This document shows positions 1 through 8,466 of a stretch of 64,000 nucleotides of DNA, piece after piece. Positions within the stretch are counted from its first letter, which is position 1; each line of letters starts with the position of its first letter. This DNA comes from Desulfomicrobium baculatum DSM 4028 (GTDB lineage Bacteria > Desulfobacterota > Desulfovibrionia > Desulfovibrionales > Desulfomicrobiaceae): positions 2,110,501-2,174,500 of the forward strand of contig NC_013173.1 of the NCBI RefSeq assembly GCF_000023225.1, given 5' to 3'. The position numbers and the translations under genes are program-made. A model generated the notes under the pieces. That model was not told the DNA's origin. It searched no databases and was given only the letters and a program-made list of their open reading frames with translations.

Positions 1-1
1 A

Positions 2-94
2 AAATTCCACACCCTGCCCGTCACGAGCAAGGGCCAGCTGCTGGGTGTTGTCGGCAAGAAAGACGTCATCAAAACCCTGATCCCTCATTCATGA
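2..94 (+). CDS. CBS-domain protein, C-terminal end only
   Basis: This is the last 30 codons of a gene that begins left of the window. The reading frame ends in TGA at 92-94 and overlaps the next start as ATGA. The residues contain the pattern LPVTSKGQLLGVVGKKDVIK, typical of the last strand and helix of a CBS domain (a hydrophobic 'G-x-L-x-G-V-V' strand followed by a 'D-V-I-K' helix start). CBS domains bind adenine nucleotides and regulate attached or partner proteins. The rest of the protein cannot be seen. The 4-bp overlap suggests cotranscription and translational coupling with tsaE. Confidence 0.6.
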   Translation, partial: KFHTLPVTSKGQLLGVVGKKDVIKTLIPHS

Positions 95-567
95 TCATTG
101 TCCTGACCTCTCTTGAGGCCACCGCCGCCCTGGCCCGCGCCTTTGCGGCCTGCATCGCCGCCAGTCCGGCCCTGCCTCCCGTGCTTCTGCACGGGCAGCT
201 CGGGGCCGGAAAGACGACCTTCATCCGCGAACTGGTCCAGTCTCTGCCGGGAAGCGAAAACGCCGAGGTCAGCAGCCCCAGCTTCAATATCCTGAACCTT
301 TACCCCACGACGCCACCCGTGGGGCATTTCGACCTTTACCGCACCGAAGGACGGAACTTCGATCCCGATCTGGAAGAGACACTCTTCGCCCCGGATCATT
401 TCTGCTTGCTTGAATGGGCCGAGTACCTCCCCAGGGAGTATATGCCCGACTCCCATCTCGACATGGTCTGGACGGCCGAAGCAGAGACCAGAACCGTTAC
501 AATCGCCGCCCACGGACCCGAAGCCCAGGCCCTTCTGGAGTGTCTGGAAAAGGCCACAAGCATTTAG
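91..567 (+). CDS. tsaE: tRNA threonylcarbamoyladenosine biosynthesis ATPase TsaE
   Basis: The product is a 158-residue P-loop ATPase of the TsaE (YjeE) family. Together with TsaB and TsaD it makes the t6A37 modification on ANN-decoding tRNAs in the cytoplasm. The Walker A segment LHGQLGAGKTTFIREL lies at about residues 33-48, and the family motif SSPSFNIL follows at about 68-75, close to the usual 'SPTF' element. A 'GHFDLYR' block typical of the family is also present. Length is normal (about 150-160 aa). The ATG overlaps the stop of the upstream CBS gene, so the two form an operon. Confidence 0.9.
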   Translation: MIIVLTSLEATAALARAFAACIAASPALPPVLLHGQLGAGKTTFIRELVQSLPGSENAEVSSPSFNILNLYPTTPPVGHFDLYRTEGRNFDPDLEETLFAPDHFCLLEWAEYLPREYMPDSHLDMVWTAEAETRTVTIAAHGPEAQALLECLEKATSI

Positions 568-581
568 CCGGAATCATCATC

Positions 582-1832
582 GTGGCCCAAAAACGCCCTC
601 TCGCCGAATCCCTGCGCCCGGAGTCCCTCGACGACTTTATCGGCCAAAGCCATTTTCGCCAGCGCCTGCGCACCCTGATGCAGTCCAAGGACCTGCCGAG
701 CCTTCTGCTCTTCGGACCTCCCGGTTGCGGCAAATCCACCGTGGCCCTGCTCCTGGCCAAACACGCGGACAAGCCCTTTGTGCGGGTCAGCGCGCCCGAG
801 GTGGGAATCACCGCCCTGCGCAAACAGATCCAGGACAAGGAAATCCTTATCCTGGACGAACTGCACCGCTATTCCAAGGCCCAGCAGGATTTTTTCCTGC
901 CGCTGCTGGAGACGGGCGAACTGACGCTTATCGCCACGACCACGGAAAACCCGTCCTTCAGCGTCACGCGCCAGCTTCTCTCCCGGCTGCATGTATTGCG
1001 CCTGCGCTCGCTGGGCATGGCCGAACTGGTGGACGTAGGCAAGCGGGGCATGGAAAAGCTGGATTCGCTCATTCCGGAAAAAAGCCTGGAACTTTTAGCC
1101 ACCCTCTCGGGCGGGGACGCGCGAACCATGCTCAATCTCGTGGAATTCGCAGCAGGACTTGAAGAAAAGGACCTGGAACCCGATCAGCTCAAGACCCGCT
1201 TGCCGGAAATCGTGCTGCGGGGGGACAGGGAGGGCGACTCCCATTATGAACTGGCTTCGGCGCTGATCAAGTCCATCCGGGGCTCGGACCCGGACGCGGC
1301 CCTGTATTACCTGGCCAGCCTGGTGGAAACGGGCGAGGATCCGCGCTTCATCTGCCGCAGGCTGATCCTTTCGGCTGCCGAGGATGTGGGCCTGGGCGAC
1401 CCCATGGCCCTGCCCCTGGCCGTGTCCTGCGAGCAGGCGGTGGAACGCATAGGCATGCCCGAGGGCTGGATTCCCATGGCCGAAACCACCGTGTATCTGG
1501 CCCTGGCGCCCAAAAGCAACTCGGCCTACGCCGGCTACCTCTCGGCCATCAAAGAGATCCGCACCAACGGGCCCAAGCCCGTGCCCCTGCACCTGCGCAA
1601 CGCCTCCACCAGCCTGCAAAAGGAATGGGGCTATGGCCAGGGCTACAAATACCCCCACGCCTACCCCGAAGCCTGGGTCGAGCAGGATTATCTGCCCCCG
1701 GAACTCAAGGGACGCGTCTTCTACCAGGCCAAGACCCAGGGCCACGAGGAACGCCTGGCCCTATGGACCCGCAAGCTCAAGGCTTCGCGCCAAAGACCCA
1801 AAGGAAAGGAAACCAAGGATTGGACGGGTTGA
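582..1832 (+). CDS. rarA: replication-associated recombination protein A (RarA/MgsA AAA+ ATPase)
   Basis: This AAA+ ATPase belongs to the RarA/MgsA/WRNIP1 family, which acts at stalled replication forks and is related to clamp-loader subunits. I chose GTG at 582 (416 residues, starting VAQKRPLAESLRPESLDDFI) because the conserved N-terminus 'PLAE.LRP..L.D.IGQ' starts there. The longer frame upstream overlaps tsaE. Walker A is LFGPPGCGKSTVAL (about residues 44-57), and Walker B is ILILDELHRYSKAQQDFFLP, matching the family's 'DE.HRF.K.QQD..LP'. The C-terminal half contains the MgsA-type oligomerisation region, including 'AEDVGLGDP'. It lies 14 bp after tsaE, so it is probably in the same operon. 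Confidence 0.92.
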   Translation: MAQKRPLAESLRPESLDDFIGQSHFRQRLRTLMQSKDLPSLLLFGPPGCGKSTVALLLAKHADKPFVRVSAPEVGITALRKQIQDKEILILDELHRYSKAQQDFFLPLLETGELTLIATTTENPSFSVTRQLLSRLHVLRLRSLGMAELVDVGKRGMEKLDSLIPEKSLELLATLSGGDARTMLNLVEFAAGLEEKDLEPDQLKTRLPEIVLRGDREGDSHYELASALIKSIRGSDPDAALYYLASLVETGEDPRFICRRLILSAAEDVGLGDPMALPLAVSCEQAVERIGMPEGWIPMAETTVYLALAPKSNSAYAGYLSAIKEIRTNGPKPVPLHLRNASTSLQKEWGYGQGYKYPHAYPEAWVEQDYLPPELKGRVFYQAKTQGHEERLALWTRKLKASRQRPKGKETKDWTG

Positions 1833-2252
1833 GAGAAATTCAAGGCCTGGACGTACCTTGGCGGACTCGCATGCGGGAATGACATCCTGGCAGGACGGTC
1901 GGACGATCACAATAAACTGCGCCATACCCTCTTCCCAGCCCAAGACTCGACCCGAGCGGGGTGGGCTGATGCGGACGAGGGTCGCCGACTGTCTGACCGA
2001 GCCAGGCATCGTTTGCCCAATCGTTGCCGGGCGTCTTGCCCCGGCTTGACGCATCGGCACGCAACGATTCGGCATTACGAGGCCCGCGAGGGAGTTTCGG
2101 CGGCACTCGTCCGCATCAGTCCACTCCGCGACCGCACACCTCTTTCGTCAAACCGAGTAAAAGACAACCACCCCGCCCTTCGGCCCCCCCCCTTGGCAGG
2201 AGGGGAATTCTTGTATCCGCAAAAGTAAAGAAAGCTCAACCCGTCTACACAA
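1833..2252. other. Intergenic space between convergent rarA and radA
   Basis: No convincing gene is seen in these 420 bases. Short open frames on both strands lack ribosome sites and show no family features. Most of the stretch (about 1956-2215) is a copy of the structured dispersed repeat described separately. The first about 120 bases after rarA hold nothing I recognise. Confidence 0.6.
1956..2215. repeat. Dispersed palindromic repeat, copy 1
   Basis: This is a divergent copy of an element that also occurs twice near 16.65-17.29 kb. Outer arms at 1956-1979 and 2106-2129 are inverted repeats of 24 bases with two mismatches. Inside them lies the conserved GAGCCAGGCATCGTTTG core (about 2000-2016) and an inner hairpin whose arms AATCGTTGC and GCAACGATT face each other. 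The right flank ends with the shared CCACCCCGCCCTTCGG and TTGGCAGGAGGGGA segments. The outer-arm sequence differs from the other copies while base pairing is kept. It may be a MITE/REP-like element or a structured RNA; the sequence does not decide. Confidence 0.65.
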
Positions 2253-3584
2253 TCATCCCTGCCCCGCCTGCCCGAACAGCATCTTCTGCACATCCGAGAT
2301 CCTCGTCCATCCCTTGCCCTTGGCCCCGGTCTTGGGATGGACCATGGGCGCGTAGCCCAGATTCGCGGCCTGGCGCAGCCGCACATCGTGGCCCGTGACC
2401 GGCCGGATCTGGCCGTTCAGGTCCACCTCGCCCCAGAACACCGCGCCCTCGGGCAATGGGCGGTCATAAAAAGATGATAATATGGCCGCGACAATCCCCA
2501 GGTCCAGGCCGGGGTCTTTCATACGCAAGCCTCCGCCGACTTTGGCATAGACATCGACCTGGCCCAGGCTGATCTGCAGGCGCTTCTCCATGACCGCGAT
2601 GAGAAGGTGCAAACGGTTGGCGTCAAAGCCCAGGGCAGTGCGCCGGGGAAAAGCCAGGAACGTTTTGGTGACCAGGGCCTGCACCTCGACCACAAAGGGC
2701 CGCTGGGACTCCATGGACATTACCAGGGCCGTGCCCGAGAGGGCCGTGTCGCGGGCCTGCAGGAAAAAGGTCGAGGGGTCCTCGATGACGCTCATGCCCT
2801 TTTCGCGCATCTCGAACAGCAGGATCTCGTTGGACGGGCCGAAGCGATTCTTGACCACTCGCAGAATGCGGAAAAGGTGCTCCTTGTCCCCTTCTAGGTA
2901 CAGGACCGTGTCGACCATGTGCTCCAGCAATTTGGGGCCGGCGATCTGTCCGTCCTTGGTCACATGCCCGACCAGGATGACCGTGACTCCGAGCTGCTTG
3001 GCCCGCTCGGTCAGGGCCGTGGCCACGGCGCGGACCTGACTGACGGAACCGGGCAGACCCTCGACGCTGGATGAAATCATGGTCTGCACCGAGTCCACGA
3101 CAATAAGCGCGGGCCCGTCCTCCATGCAGACCAGGATGTCATCCGCCTGGTTGGTGGCAAGAACGGTCAGCCTGCCACCAAGCATGCCCAGACGCTCGGC
3201 CCGGCTGCGAATCTGGGACAGGGACTCCTCGCCGGAAACATAGACGACGCCCTTGCCGGAATTTTCCATGGACGCGGTCACCTGCAAGAGCAGCGTGGAC
3301 TTGCCGATGCCCGGCTCCCCGCCGAGCAGGATGACTCCTCCGGGCACGAACCCGCTGCCCAGAATTCCGTCCAGCCCGGAGAGCTGCGAGCTGACCCGGT
3401 CCTCCAGGAGCGTCGGCAGTTCGCGCAGGTCAACGGGACGGTTCAGGGGAAAATCCCTGACCGGACCGGACTTTTGCAGTGCCGGCTCCAGGGTGTTCCA
3501 GGCCAGGCATTTGGGACACTGCCCCTGCCAGCGGGGGCTGACAGCCTTGCAGGCAGTACACACGTAAGCGCTCTTTGTTTTCAT
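2253..3584 (-). CDS. radA: DNA repair protein RadA (Sms)
   Basis: RadA is a RecA-like, DnaB-shaped ATPase that drives branch migration during recombinational repair. The start at 3584 gives 443 residues, close to the usual about 450. It places the N-terminal C4 zinc finger (CTAC...CPKC, residues about 9-27) right after MKTKSAYV. Walker A is GGEPGIGKSTLLLQ (about residues 90-103), the RadA signature KNRFGPSNEI follows at about 250, and the C-terminal part is the Lon-protease-like domain. I see no clear Shine-Dalgarno before this ATG. An intrinsic terminator for the upstream gene lies only 9 bases before it, so radA may have its own promoter or rely on read-through. Confidence 0.93.
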   Translation of the reverse strand: MKTKSAYVCTACKAVSPRWQGQCPKCLAWNTLEPALQKSGPVRDFPLNRPVDLRELPTLLEDRVSSQLSGLDGILGSGFVPGGVILLGGEPGIGKSTLLLQVTASMENSGKGVVYVSGEESLSQIRSRAERLGMLGGRLTVLATNQADDILVCMEDGPALIVVDSVQTMISSSVEGLPGSVSQVRAVATALTERAKQLGVTVILVGHVTKDGQIAGPKLLEHMVDTVLYLEGDKEHLFRILRVVKNRFGPSNEILLFEMREKGMSVIEDPSTFFLQARDTALSGTALVMSMESQRPFVVEVQALVTKTFLAFPRRTALGFDANRLHLLIAVMEKRLQISLGQVDVYAKVGGGLRMKDPGLDLGIVAAILSSFYDRPLPEGAVFWGEVDLNGQIRPVTGHDVRLRQAANLGYAPMVHPKTGAKGKGWTRISDVQKMLFGQAGQG

Positions 3585-3592
3585 GAGGGAAT

Positions 3593-3619
3593 AAAAAAGG
3601 CAGACTTGCGCCTGCCTTT
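3593..3619 (-). terminator. Intrinsic terminator between the zinc-ribbon gene and radA
   Basis: Read on the minus strand, an AAAGGCAG / CTGCCTTT stem with an 8-base loop is followed by a run of six T residues. It lies 18 bases past the stop of the DUF3426-type gene and just before the radA start. Confidence 0.75.
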
Positions 3620-3637
3620 CGTGGGTCAAAAGTTTTG

Positions 3638-4789
3638 CTATTGTTGCGGGACGCTGGACTGGATCACTTCCAGCCCGAACTCTTCCACGGAGTCCGGAGT
3701 CTTGAAGAACACCGCCATGAACGGCACGGAAGCTCCGGGCTGGATATTGGTATTGTTGGTCAGAATGCCGACCTTGGCGGTCAGGGCCGTCTCGATGTCC
3801 GCCCGGGCGGAAACCTGAAGCTGGTACAGGGAGACGACATTGCCGCACATGAATTCCTGCGTCGCGACTTCCGCTCCCTGTCTGTCGAAGAGGGAGGCCT
3901 TGATGCGGATCAGTTCACGCGCCTCGGGAAAGCGATTCACGGCTTTGCCTTCGATAATGAAGAGCTGGCCTTCCTTTTCGTTGGGGACAAAGTACTGGCG
4001 TACATTTTCCAGAGCGATCTGGGCCGCGCCTTCCCTGACGACCGCATCCGGCGCTGTCGCAGGCGCGCCGGGTACTGTGGGTCCGAGCCCGAGCAAGCCC
4101 GGCTTCAAAAAATAAACCCCTGCGACGGCAGAGGCCAGCAGCAGGACAACAAGGCCGATGATAAGCCCCATGCTCCCGGTCTTCTTGGACGTGGGCGGGG
4201 TTCTCCTGCCGGGTGCCGGATCGTGATCCAGCTGATCGGTCAGCGGCTGCTGAAACGCGCCCTGAAGATCGGCAATCATTTCCTCATCCACAGAGGCTTT
4301 TGATGAAGTCCTGGACTGTTTCTCTTCTATGAGCGCCGTCAGGTCATCCTCAAAGGAGGCACTCGCGGAGGAAATCGATGACGCCGTGGGCTTTTTCTCG
4401 TCAAGCATGGCCGCGAGATCGTCTTCAAAGGAATCGGCTTCGGCCGAATTCCTGGAAGCCGAAGACTTTGCGGATGCGGGAACAACCTCGTTGTCCCTGA
4501 ACAGAGCCTCCAGATCGTCCTCGAAAGAATCGACCGGCTGCCTTGGAGCCGAATCATTTTTTTGGCCTTCCCTGAAGGAAGGCGCAAAATCATCACTGGA
4601 TGGCTCTTCCCCGGCCCCTCTGGCCTCCGGAACCGCCTGGGGCGCCGCTTCGGGCTCGTCGTTGTCGATGGGGCGGAACACGGTGAACACGTTCTTGCAA
4701 CGCGTACAACGGACCTTGCTGCCGTCGTGTCCGATCTTGCTTTCATCCAGATTGTATTTGGTGGTACACTCAGGGCATTGAACGAGCAT
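3638..4789 (-). CDS. Zinc-ribbon, single-span membrane protein (MJ0042/DUF3426 type)
   Basis: The 383-residue product starts with a CxxC...CxxC zinc ribbon (CPEC at about 5-8, CTRC at about 28-31) of the MJ0042 type. A long acidic, serine/alanine-rich linker follows, then one transmembrane segment (GLIIGLVVLLLASAVAGVYF, about residues 208-228) and a C-terminal beta-rich domain like DUF3426. The linker contains three spaced copies of the motif SFEDDL.AL (around residues 87, 118 and 142). The C-terminal domain is probably periplasmic. Function is unknown; such proteins are common in deltaproteobacteria and may sense or assemble envelope complexes. It sits between hpt and radA in a minus-strand run. 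Confidence 0.75.
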   Translation of the reverse strand: MLVQCPECTTKYNLDESKIGHDGSKVRCTRCKNVFTVFRPIDNDEPEAAPQAVPEARGAGEEPSSDDFAPSFREGQKNDSAPRQPVDSFEDDLEALFRDNEVVPASAKSSASRNSAEADSFEDDLAAMLDEKKPTASSISSASASFEDDLTALIEEKQSRTSSKASVDEEMIADLQGAFQQPLTDQLDHDPAPGRRTPPTSKKTGSMGLIIGLVVLLLASAVAGVYFLKPGLLGLGPTVPGAPATAPDAVVREGAAQIALENVRQYFVPNEKEGQLFIIEGKAVNRFPEARELIRIKASLFDRQGAEVATQEFMCGNVVSLYQLQVSARADIETALTAKVGILTNNTNIQPGASVPFMAVFFKTPDSVEEFGLEVIQSSVPQQ

Positions 4790-4827
4790 GGCCTTTCCTT
4801 GAAAAAGTTCAGTCTGGAGGCAGGGGT

Positions 4828-5352
4828 CTATGCTTCCGAGAATTTAAGATCGTAAATGCCGTCAAGTTCTCTGTATTGTTCGGCGTAGTCAAGTCCATAG
4901 CCGACGATATATCCTTTATCCAGTGGGAAGCCCACAAAATCTACATTCACATCCACCTCGCGACGCTCTCTCTTGTCGATCATGGCCGCGATCTTGATGG
5001 ATTTTGGGCTACGCGCCTCAAGAACCTTGATCAAAAAACCCATGGAATGGCCCGTATCGACGATATCTTCGACGACAAGCACATGCTTGTCCCTGATATC
5101 GATTTCCATATCCTTGGAGAAAACCATCTTTGATTTGCGGGAAGTCTGATCCGCATAACTGGAAAGACGGACAAAATCCATGGTTGGATGGATGGTCAAA
5201 TTACGCATCAGATCAGTAAAAAATGCGTAGGCGCCCTTGAGCACGCATACGCAAACCAACGGTTCATCACCGTAATGGCTGGATATTTCCCGACCCAGTT
5301 CCTGGGCTCTTGCTTCAATTTGCGGACGGTCAAAAAGCTGTACAAATTTCAT
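4828..5352 (-). CDS. hpt: Hypoxanthine phosphoribosyltransferase
   Basis: This 174-residue type I phosphoribosyltransferase salvages hypoxanthine/guanine with PRPP in the cytoplasm. The PRPP-binding loop VLVVEDIVDTGHSM is at about residues 90-103. 'VCVLKGAYAFFTDL' near residue 35 and 'VGFPLDKGYIVGYGLDYAEQYR' (split here as VGFPLDKGYIVGYG then LDYAEQYR) near the C-terminus match the family. A GGGAG ribosome site stands five bases before the ATG. It is 31 bp downstream of the GNAT gene and likely cotranscribed with it. Confidence 0.93.
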   Translation of the reverse strand: MKFVQLFDRPQIEARAQELGREISSHYGDEPLVCVCVLKGAYAFFTDLMRNLTIHPTMDFVRLSSYADQTSRKSKMVFSKDMEIDIRDKHVLVVEDIVDTGHSMGFLIKVLEARSPKSIKIAAMIDKRERREVDVNVDFVGFPLDKGYIVGYGLDYAEQYRELDGIYDLKFSEA

Positions 5353-5383
5353 GAACTCTCCCGGAGAACCAACATGTCATAAC

Positions 5384-5851
5384 TTACAATTCAATCATCA
5401 TGGCCACTTCGTCGCATTCAGGAAACTGGGGGCATTTGAGACAGTCGGCCCACACCTTCTGCGGCAGGATATCCTTACTCACTTCCGAAAATCCCAGCTT
5501 CTGAAAAAAGGGAACCTGATAGGTCAAGGCGAATACCTTGTAAACACCAAAGGTCACGGCGTCGCTGACGCAAAATTCCACCAGCCTGCGCCCCAGGCCC
5601 TGGCCTTGAGCGCTCTCGGCAACCACCAGCGAACGGACTTCGGCCAAGGCTTCCCACGTAATGGTCAGAGCGCAGCAACCAGCCATCGTTCCGGTTTCCA
5701 CATCCTCGGCCACAATGAAATCGCGCAGATGGGAATAGAGCTCGCCGAAAGACCGGGGCAGAAGGAGCCGCTTGGTGGCGCAATCCATAAGCAGCCGGTG
5801 AATGGCTTTGACATCGGCGATGGTCGCCTTTCTGAGAATATATTTTTCCAT
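5384..5851 (-). CDS. GNAT N-acetyltransferase, ArgA-like
   Basis: The start at 5851 gives 155 residues beginning MEKYILRKATIADVKAIH and has a GGAG site five bases upstream. The acetyl-CoA loop is SAQGQGLGRRLVEFCV (about residues 82-97), a standard Q/R-x-x-G-x-G/A motif. The C-terminus has a Cys-rich 'CLKCPQFPECDE' stretch, seen in the stand-alone N-acetylglutamate synthases of deltaproteobacteria. A role in the first step of arginine synthesis is therefore possible, but the substrate cannot be proved from sequence. It lies 28 bp after metH. Confidence 0.75.
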   Translation of the reverse strand: MEKYILRKATIADVKAIHRLLMDCATKRLLLPRSFGELYSHLRDFIVAEDVETGTMAGCCALTITWEALAEVRSLVVAESAQGQGLGRRLVEFCVSDAVTFGVYKVFALTYQVPFFQKLGFSEVSKDILPQKVWADCLKCPQFPECDEVAMMIEL

Positions 5852-5879
5852 GCGTGCTCCCGCTTGAATCTTTGAAAAC

Positions 5880-8291
5880 TCAGGCCGAGCGGACCTCGGC
5901 GCACAACCGGGTGGCCACCCGAACCGCCGCCACCGCGTCGTCGGCATAGCCGTCGGCGCCGATCAGGTCCGCATAGGACTGGCTGACCACCGCGCCACCG
6001 ATCATGACCCGGCAGGCAAGGCCCTGCTCGCGGACCAGACGCACGGTATCCTCCATGCGGACCATGGTCGTGGTCATGAGCGCGGACAGGCCGATGACCG
6101 AGGCCTTGTGGGCCATGGCCGCCGCGACAATGTCCGCGGCCGCCACATCCTTGCCCAGATCGACGACATCATAGCCGAAATTTTTAAGCATCAGACAGAC
6201 GATATTCTTGCCGATGTCATGAATGTCACCCTCTACCGTGGCCATGACAATGGTGGCCTTGGCCTCTTGACCTTCACGCACGAGCAGGTGTTTGATGGAC
6301 TCGAAGCCGATCTGCATGGTTTCGGCGCATAAGAGGAGCTGCGGCAAAAAATACTCTTTCTTCTCGTACTTTTCCCCAACCTTGGCAATGGCGGGGATCA
6401 TCTCTCCGTCGACAAGGACAAAAGGGTCCTCACCAGCCGCGATGCGCTCGCGCAAAAGATCGACGATGCGATCCTTCTGCCCCTTGATCACCGCCACGGC
6501 GACAGGGCTGCCGTCCTCATCGACCGCAGTGGAAGCGACCGCGGCCACGGGATTTCCCGGGTTCCATCCGGCATAGGAGGCGATGAAGCCTGCGGCCTGG
6601 CTGTCCCGGCCAAGAAGCACCTCCGCCGCCGCCAGATTCTCGCGGATGCGCGCGGCGTTGGGGTTGGCGATGAAAGAGGTCATGCCGACGCCCATGGCCA
6701 TGGCCAGAAAGGTCGAATTGATCAGGTCCCGGGCAGGCAGGCCAAAAGAGATGTTGGACAGGCCCATGGTCGAGCCCAGCCCCCAGCGCTCCCGGCAGTG
6801 CCGGATGACTTCGAGGCAGGCCTTGGCCGCCTCGGGCTTGGAAGACACGGTCAGGGCCAGAGCATCGACCAGGATGAGCCGCCTCGGAATGCGCAGGCTC
6901 TCGGCCTTGATCAGAAGTTCTTCGATGATGGCCAGGCGCTCGGCCGCCGTAACGGGCAGCTTGCGTCCCTTAAGCGGCAGCAGGATGAACGGCGCGCCGT
7001 AATCCCGGCACAGCGGCCCCAGAGTCTCCATCCGCTCTTCCTCGCCGCTGATGGAATTGACCAGAGCCGAGCCCGGATAGGCCTCAAGGCCTGCCCTGAT
7101 GGCCGAGATGTCGCTTGAATCCAGGCACAGAGGAATGGCATGGGCGCTGGTCAGGGCCTGCACGGCCAAAGGCAGCATGCGCGCCTCCTCGACCATGGGC
7201 GCGCCCACGTTGACGTCCAGAAGATCGGCTCCGCGCGCGACCTGCTCCTCGGCGTAGGTCATCAGGCGACGGGTCTCAAGGCGCTGCAGTTCGGCCGTGA
7301 GTTCAGCCTTGCCCGTGGGATTGATCCGTTCTCCGATGATCCGGCAGGGGCGATCAAAGCCGAACTCGACCGCCTGGGAACGGGACGTGACAATCAGGCA
7401 GGGAGGAGCGGAAATTTCCTGACGCCGTACGGTCTTGCCTGCGCAAAGCGCGGTGAGGGCCTTGATGTGCTCCGGCGTGGTGCCGCAGCATCCGCCAAGA
7501 CAGGAGACGCCCACGTCCACGAGGGTCGAAACCGTGGCCGCGAAAGGATCCGGGGGCAGGCGAAACACCGTGGCCCCGTCCACCAGTTCGGGCAGGCCCG
7601 CGTTGGGCTCGATGAGCACCGGGGTCCGGCTGACGCGGAGCATGGCTTTGGCGACCTCTATCAGCTGCTCGGGGCCCGCGCTGCAATTGGAGGCGATGAG
7701 ATCCACACCCATGTTTTCCATGGTCTGGGCAAAGACTTCCGGGGTGGTCCCGGTCAGGCTGACTCCACCCTCGAAGGTCATGCTGATGCCAACGGGCAGA
7801 TCGCAGACCTCGCGCGCGGCCACGACCACGGCCCTGGCCTCGGCCAGATCGAAGTGGGTCTCGCCCAGGATCAGGTCGGCTCCGCCTGCCGCCAGGCCGC
7901 GAATCTGCTCCTTGAAAACATCCACCAACCCGCGAAAGGAGATGTCGCCCAGAGGCTTTATCATCTTGCCTGTGGGTCCGACGCTGCCTGCCACGAAGAC
8001 CGCATCACCCACGGCTTGACGCGCGGCGCGGGTCATGGTTTCATTGACCTCGAACACGTCAAAACCCTGCGGGAGCTTGTACCGGGTCGCGCCAAACGTG
8101 TTGGTGGTGACCACATTCGCCCCGGACCGGGCGTATTCTGCATGGATCGACGCGACAACATCCGGCCGCCCCATGCCGAATTCCTCGGGGGACTGACCGG
8201 CCTGAAGGCCACGACGCTGGAGCAGGCTTCCCATGCCCCCGTCAAAAATAAGAACGTTTCCGCCCTTGAGTGTCTGGCGAAAATCGCGCAT
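5880..8291 (-). CDS. metH: Cobalamin-dependent methionine synthase core (no reactivation domain)
   Basis: The 803-residue protein has three parts in MetH order. Residues about 1-290 form the homocysteine S-methyltransferase barrel, with zinc ligands in NCSAGPEQ and GGCCGTTPEHI. Residues about 315-580 form the pterin/methyltetrahydrofolate barrel ('IIGERINPTGK' start, 'LDVNVGAP'). Residues about 590-803 are the B12 cap and Rossmann domain, with the base-off ligand motif DIHDIGKNI (His near 689). The E. coli-type C-terminal AdoMet reactivation domain (about 330 residues) is absent. It transfers methyl from CH3-H4folate to homocysteine via B12. A GAGGTG site precedes the ATG. It heads the metH-GNAT-hpt-zinc-ribbon run. 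Confidence 0.9.
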   Translation of the reverse strand: MRDFRQTLKGGNVLIFDGGMGSLLQRRGLQAGQSPEEFGMGRPDVVASIHAEYARSGANVVTTNTFGATRYKLPQGFDVFEVNETMTRAARQAVGDAVFVAGSVGPTGKMIKPLGDISFRGLVDVFKEQIRGLAAGGADLILGETHFDLAEARAVVVAAREVCDLPVGISMTFEGGVSLTGTTPEVFAQTMENMGVDLIASNCSAGPEQLIEVAKAMLRVSRTPVLIEPNAGLPELVDGATVFRLPPDPFAATVSTLVDVGVSCLGGCCGTTPEHIKALTALCAGKTVRRQEISAPPCLIVTSRSQAVEFGFDRPCRIIGERINPTGKAELTAELQRLETRRLMTYAEEQVARGADLLDVNVGAPMVEEARMLPLAVQALTSAHAIPLCLDSSDISAIRAGLEAYPGSALVNSISGEEERMETLGPLCRDYGAPFILLPLKGRKLPVTAAERLAIIEELLIKAESLRIPRRLILVDALALTVSSKPEAAKACLEVIRHCRERWGLGSTMGLSNISFGLPARDLINSTFLAMAMGVGMTSFIANPNAARIRENLAAAEVLLGRDSQAAGFIASYAGWNPGNPVAAVASTAVDEDGSPVAVAVIKGQKDRIVDLLRERIAAGEDPFVLVDGEMIPAIAKVGEKYEKKEYFLPQLLLCAETMQIGFESIKHLLVREGQEAKATIVMATVEGDIHDIGKNIVCLMLKNFGYDVVDLGKDVAAADIVAAAMAHKASVIGLSALMTTTMVRMEDTVRLVREQGLACRVMIGGAVVSQSYADLIGADGYADDAVAAVRVATRLCAEVRSA

Positions 8292-8354
8292 TTCAACACC
8301 TCACGTAGTTCAAAAATTCACACTCCGGTGAACGAAGTGCCCTACTGAAAATCA

Positions 8355-8383
8355 TTGAAAAGGACAAACAAAAACTCTATGAT
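8355..8383 (+). promoter_or_regulatory. Sigma-70-type promoter for rpoH
   Basis: TTGAAA at 8355-8360 and TATGAT at 8378-8383 are separated by exactly 17 bases, in the divergent spacer between metH (minus) and rpoH (plus). The hexamers are close to TTGACA/TATAAT. No transcription data support it here. Confidence 0.5.
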
Positions 8384-8466
8384 GGAAAACTCTGAAAAAT
8401 CGGATTGATTCTTCAAAACAATTCTCGCGGAACAGCCCTGGGCACCTTCTTCCACTTTTACAGCAC

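Noticed and set aside
8292..8354. Cobalamin or SAM riboswitch before metH
   Set aside because: The leader is short and shows no B12-box or SAM-I pairing elements.
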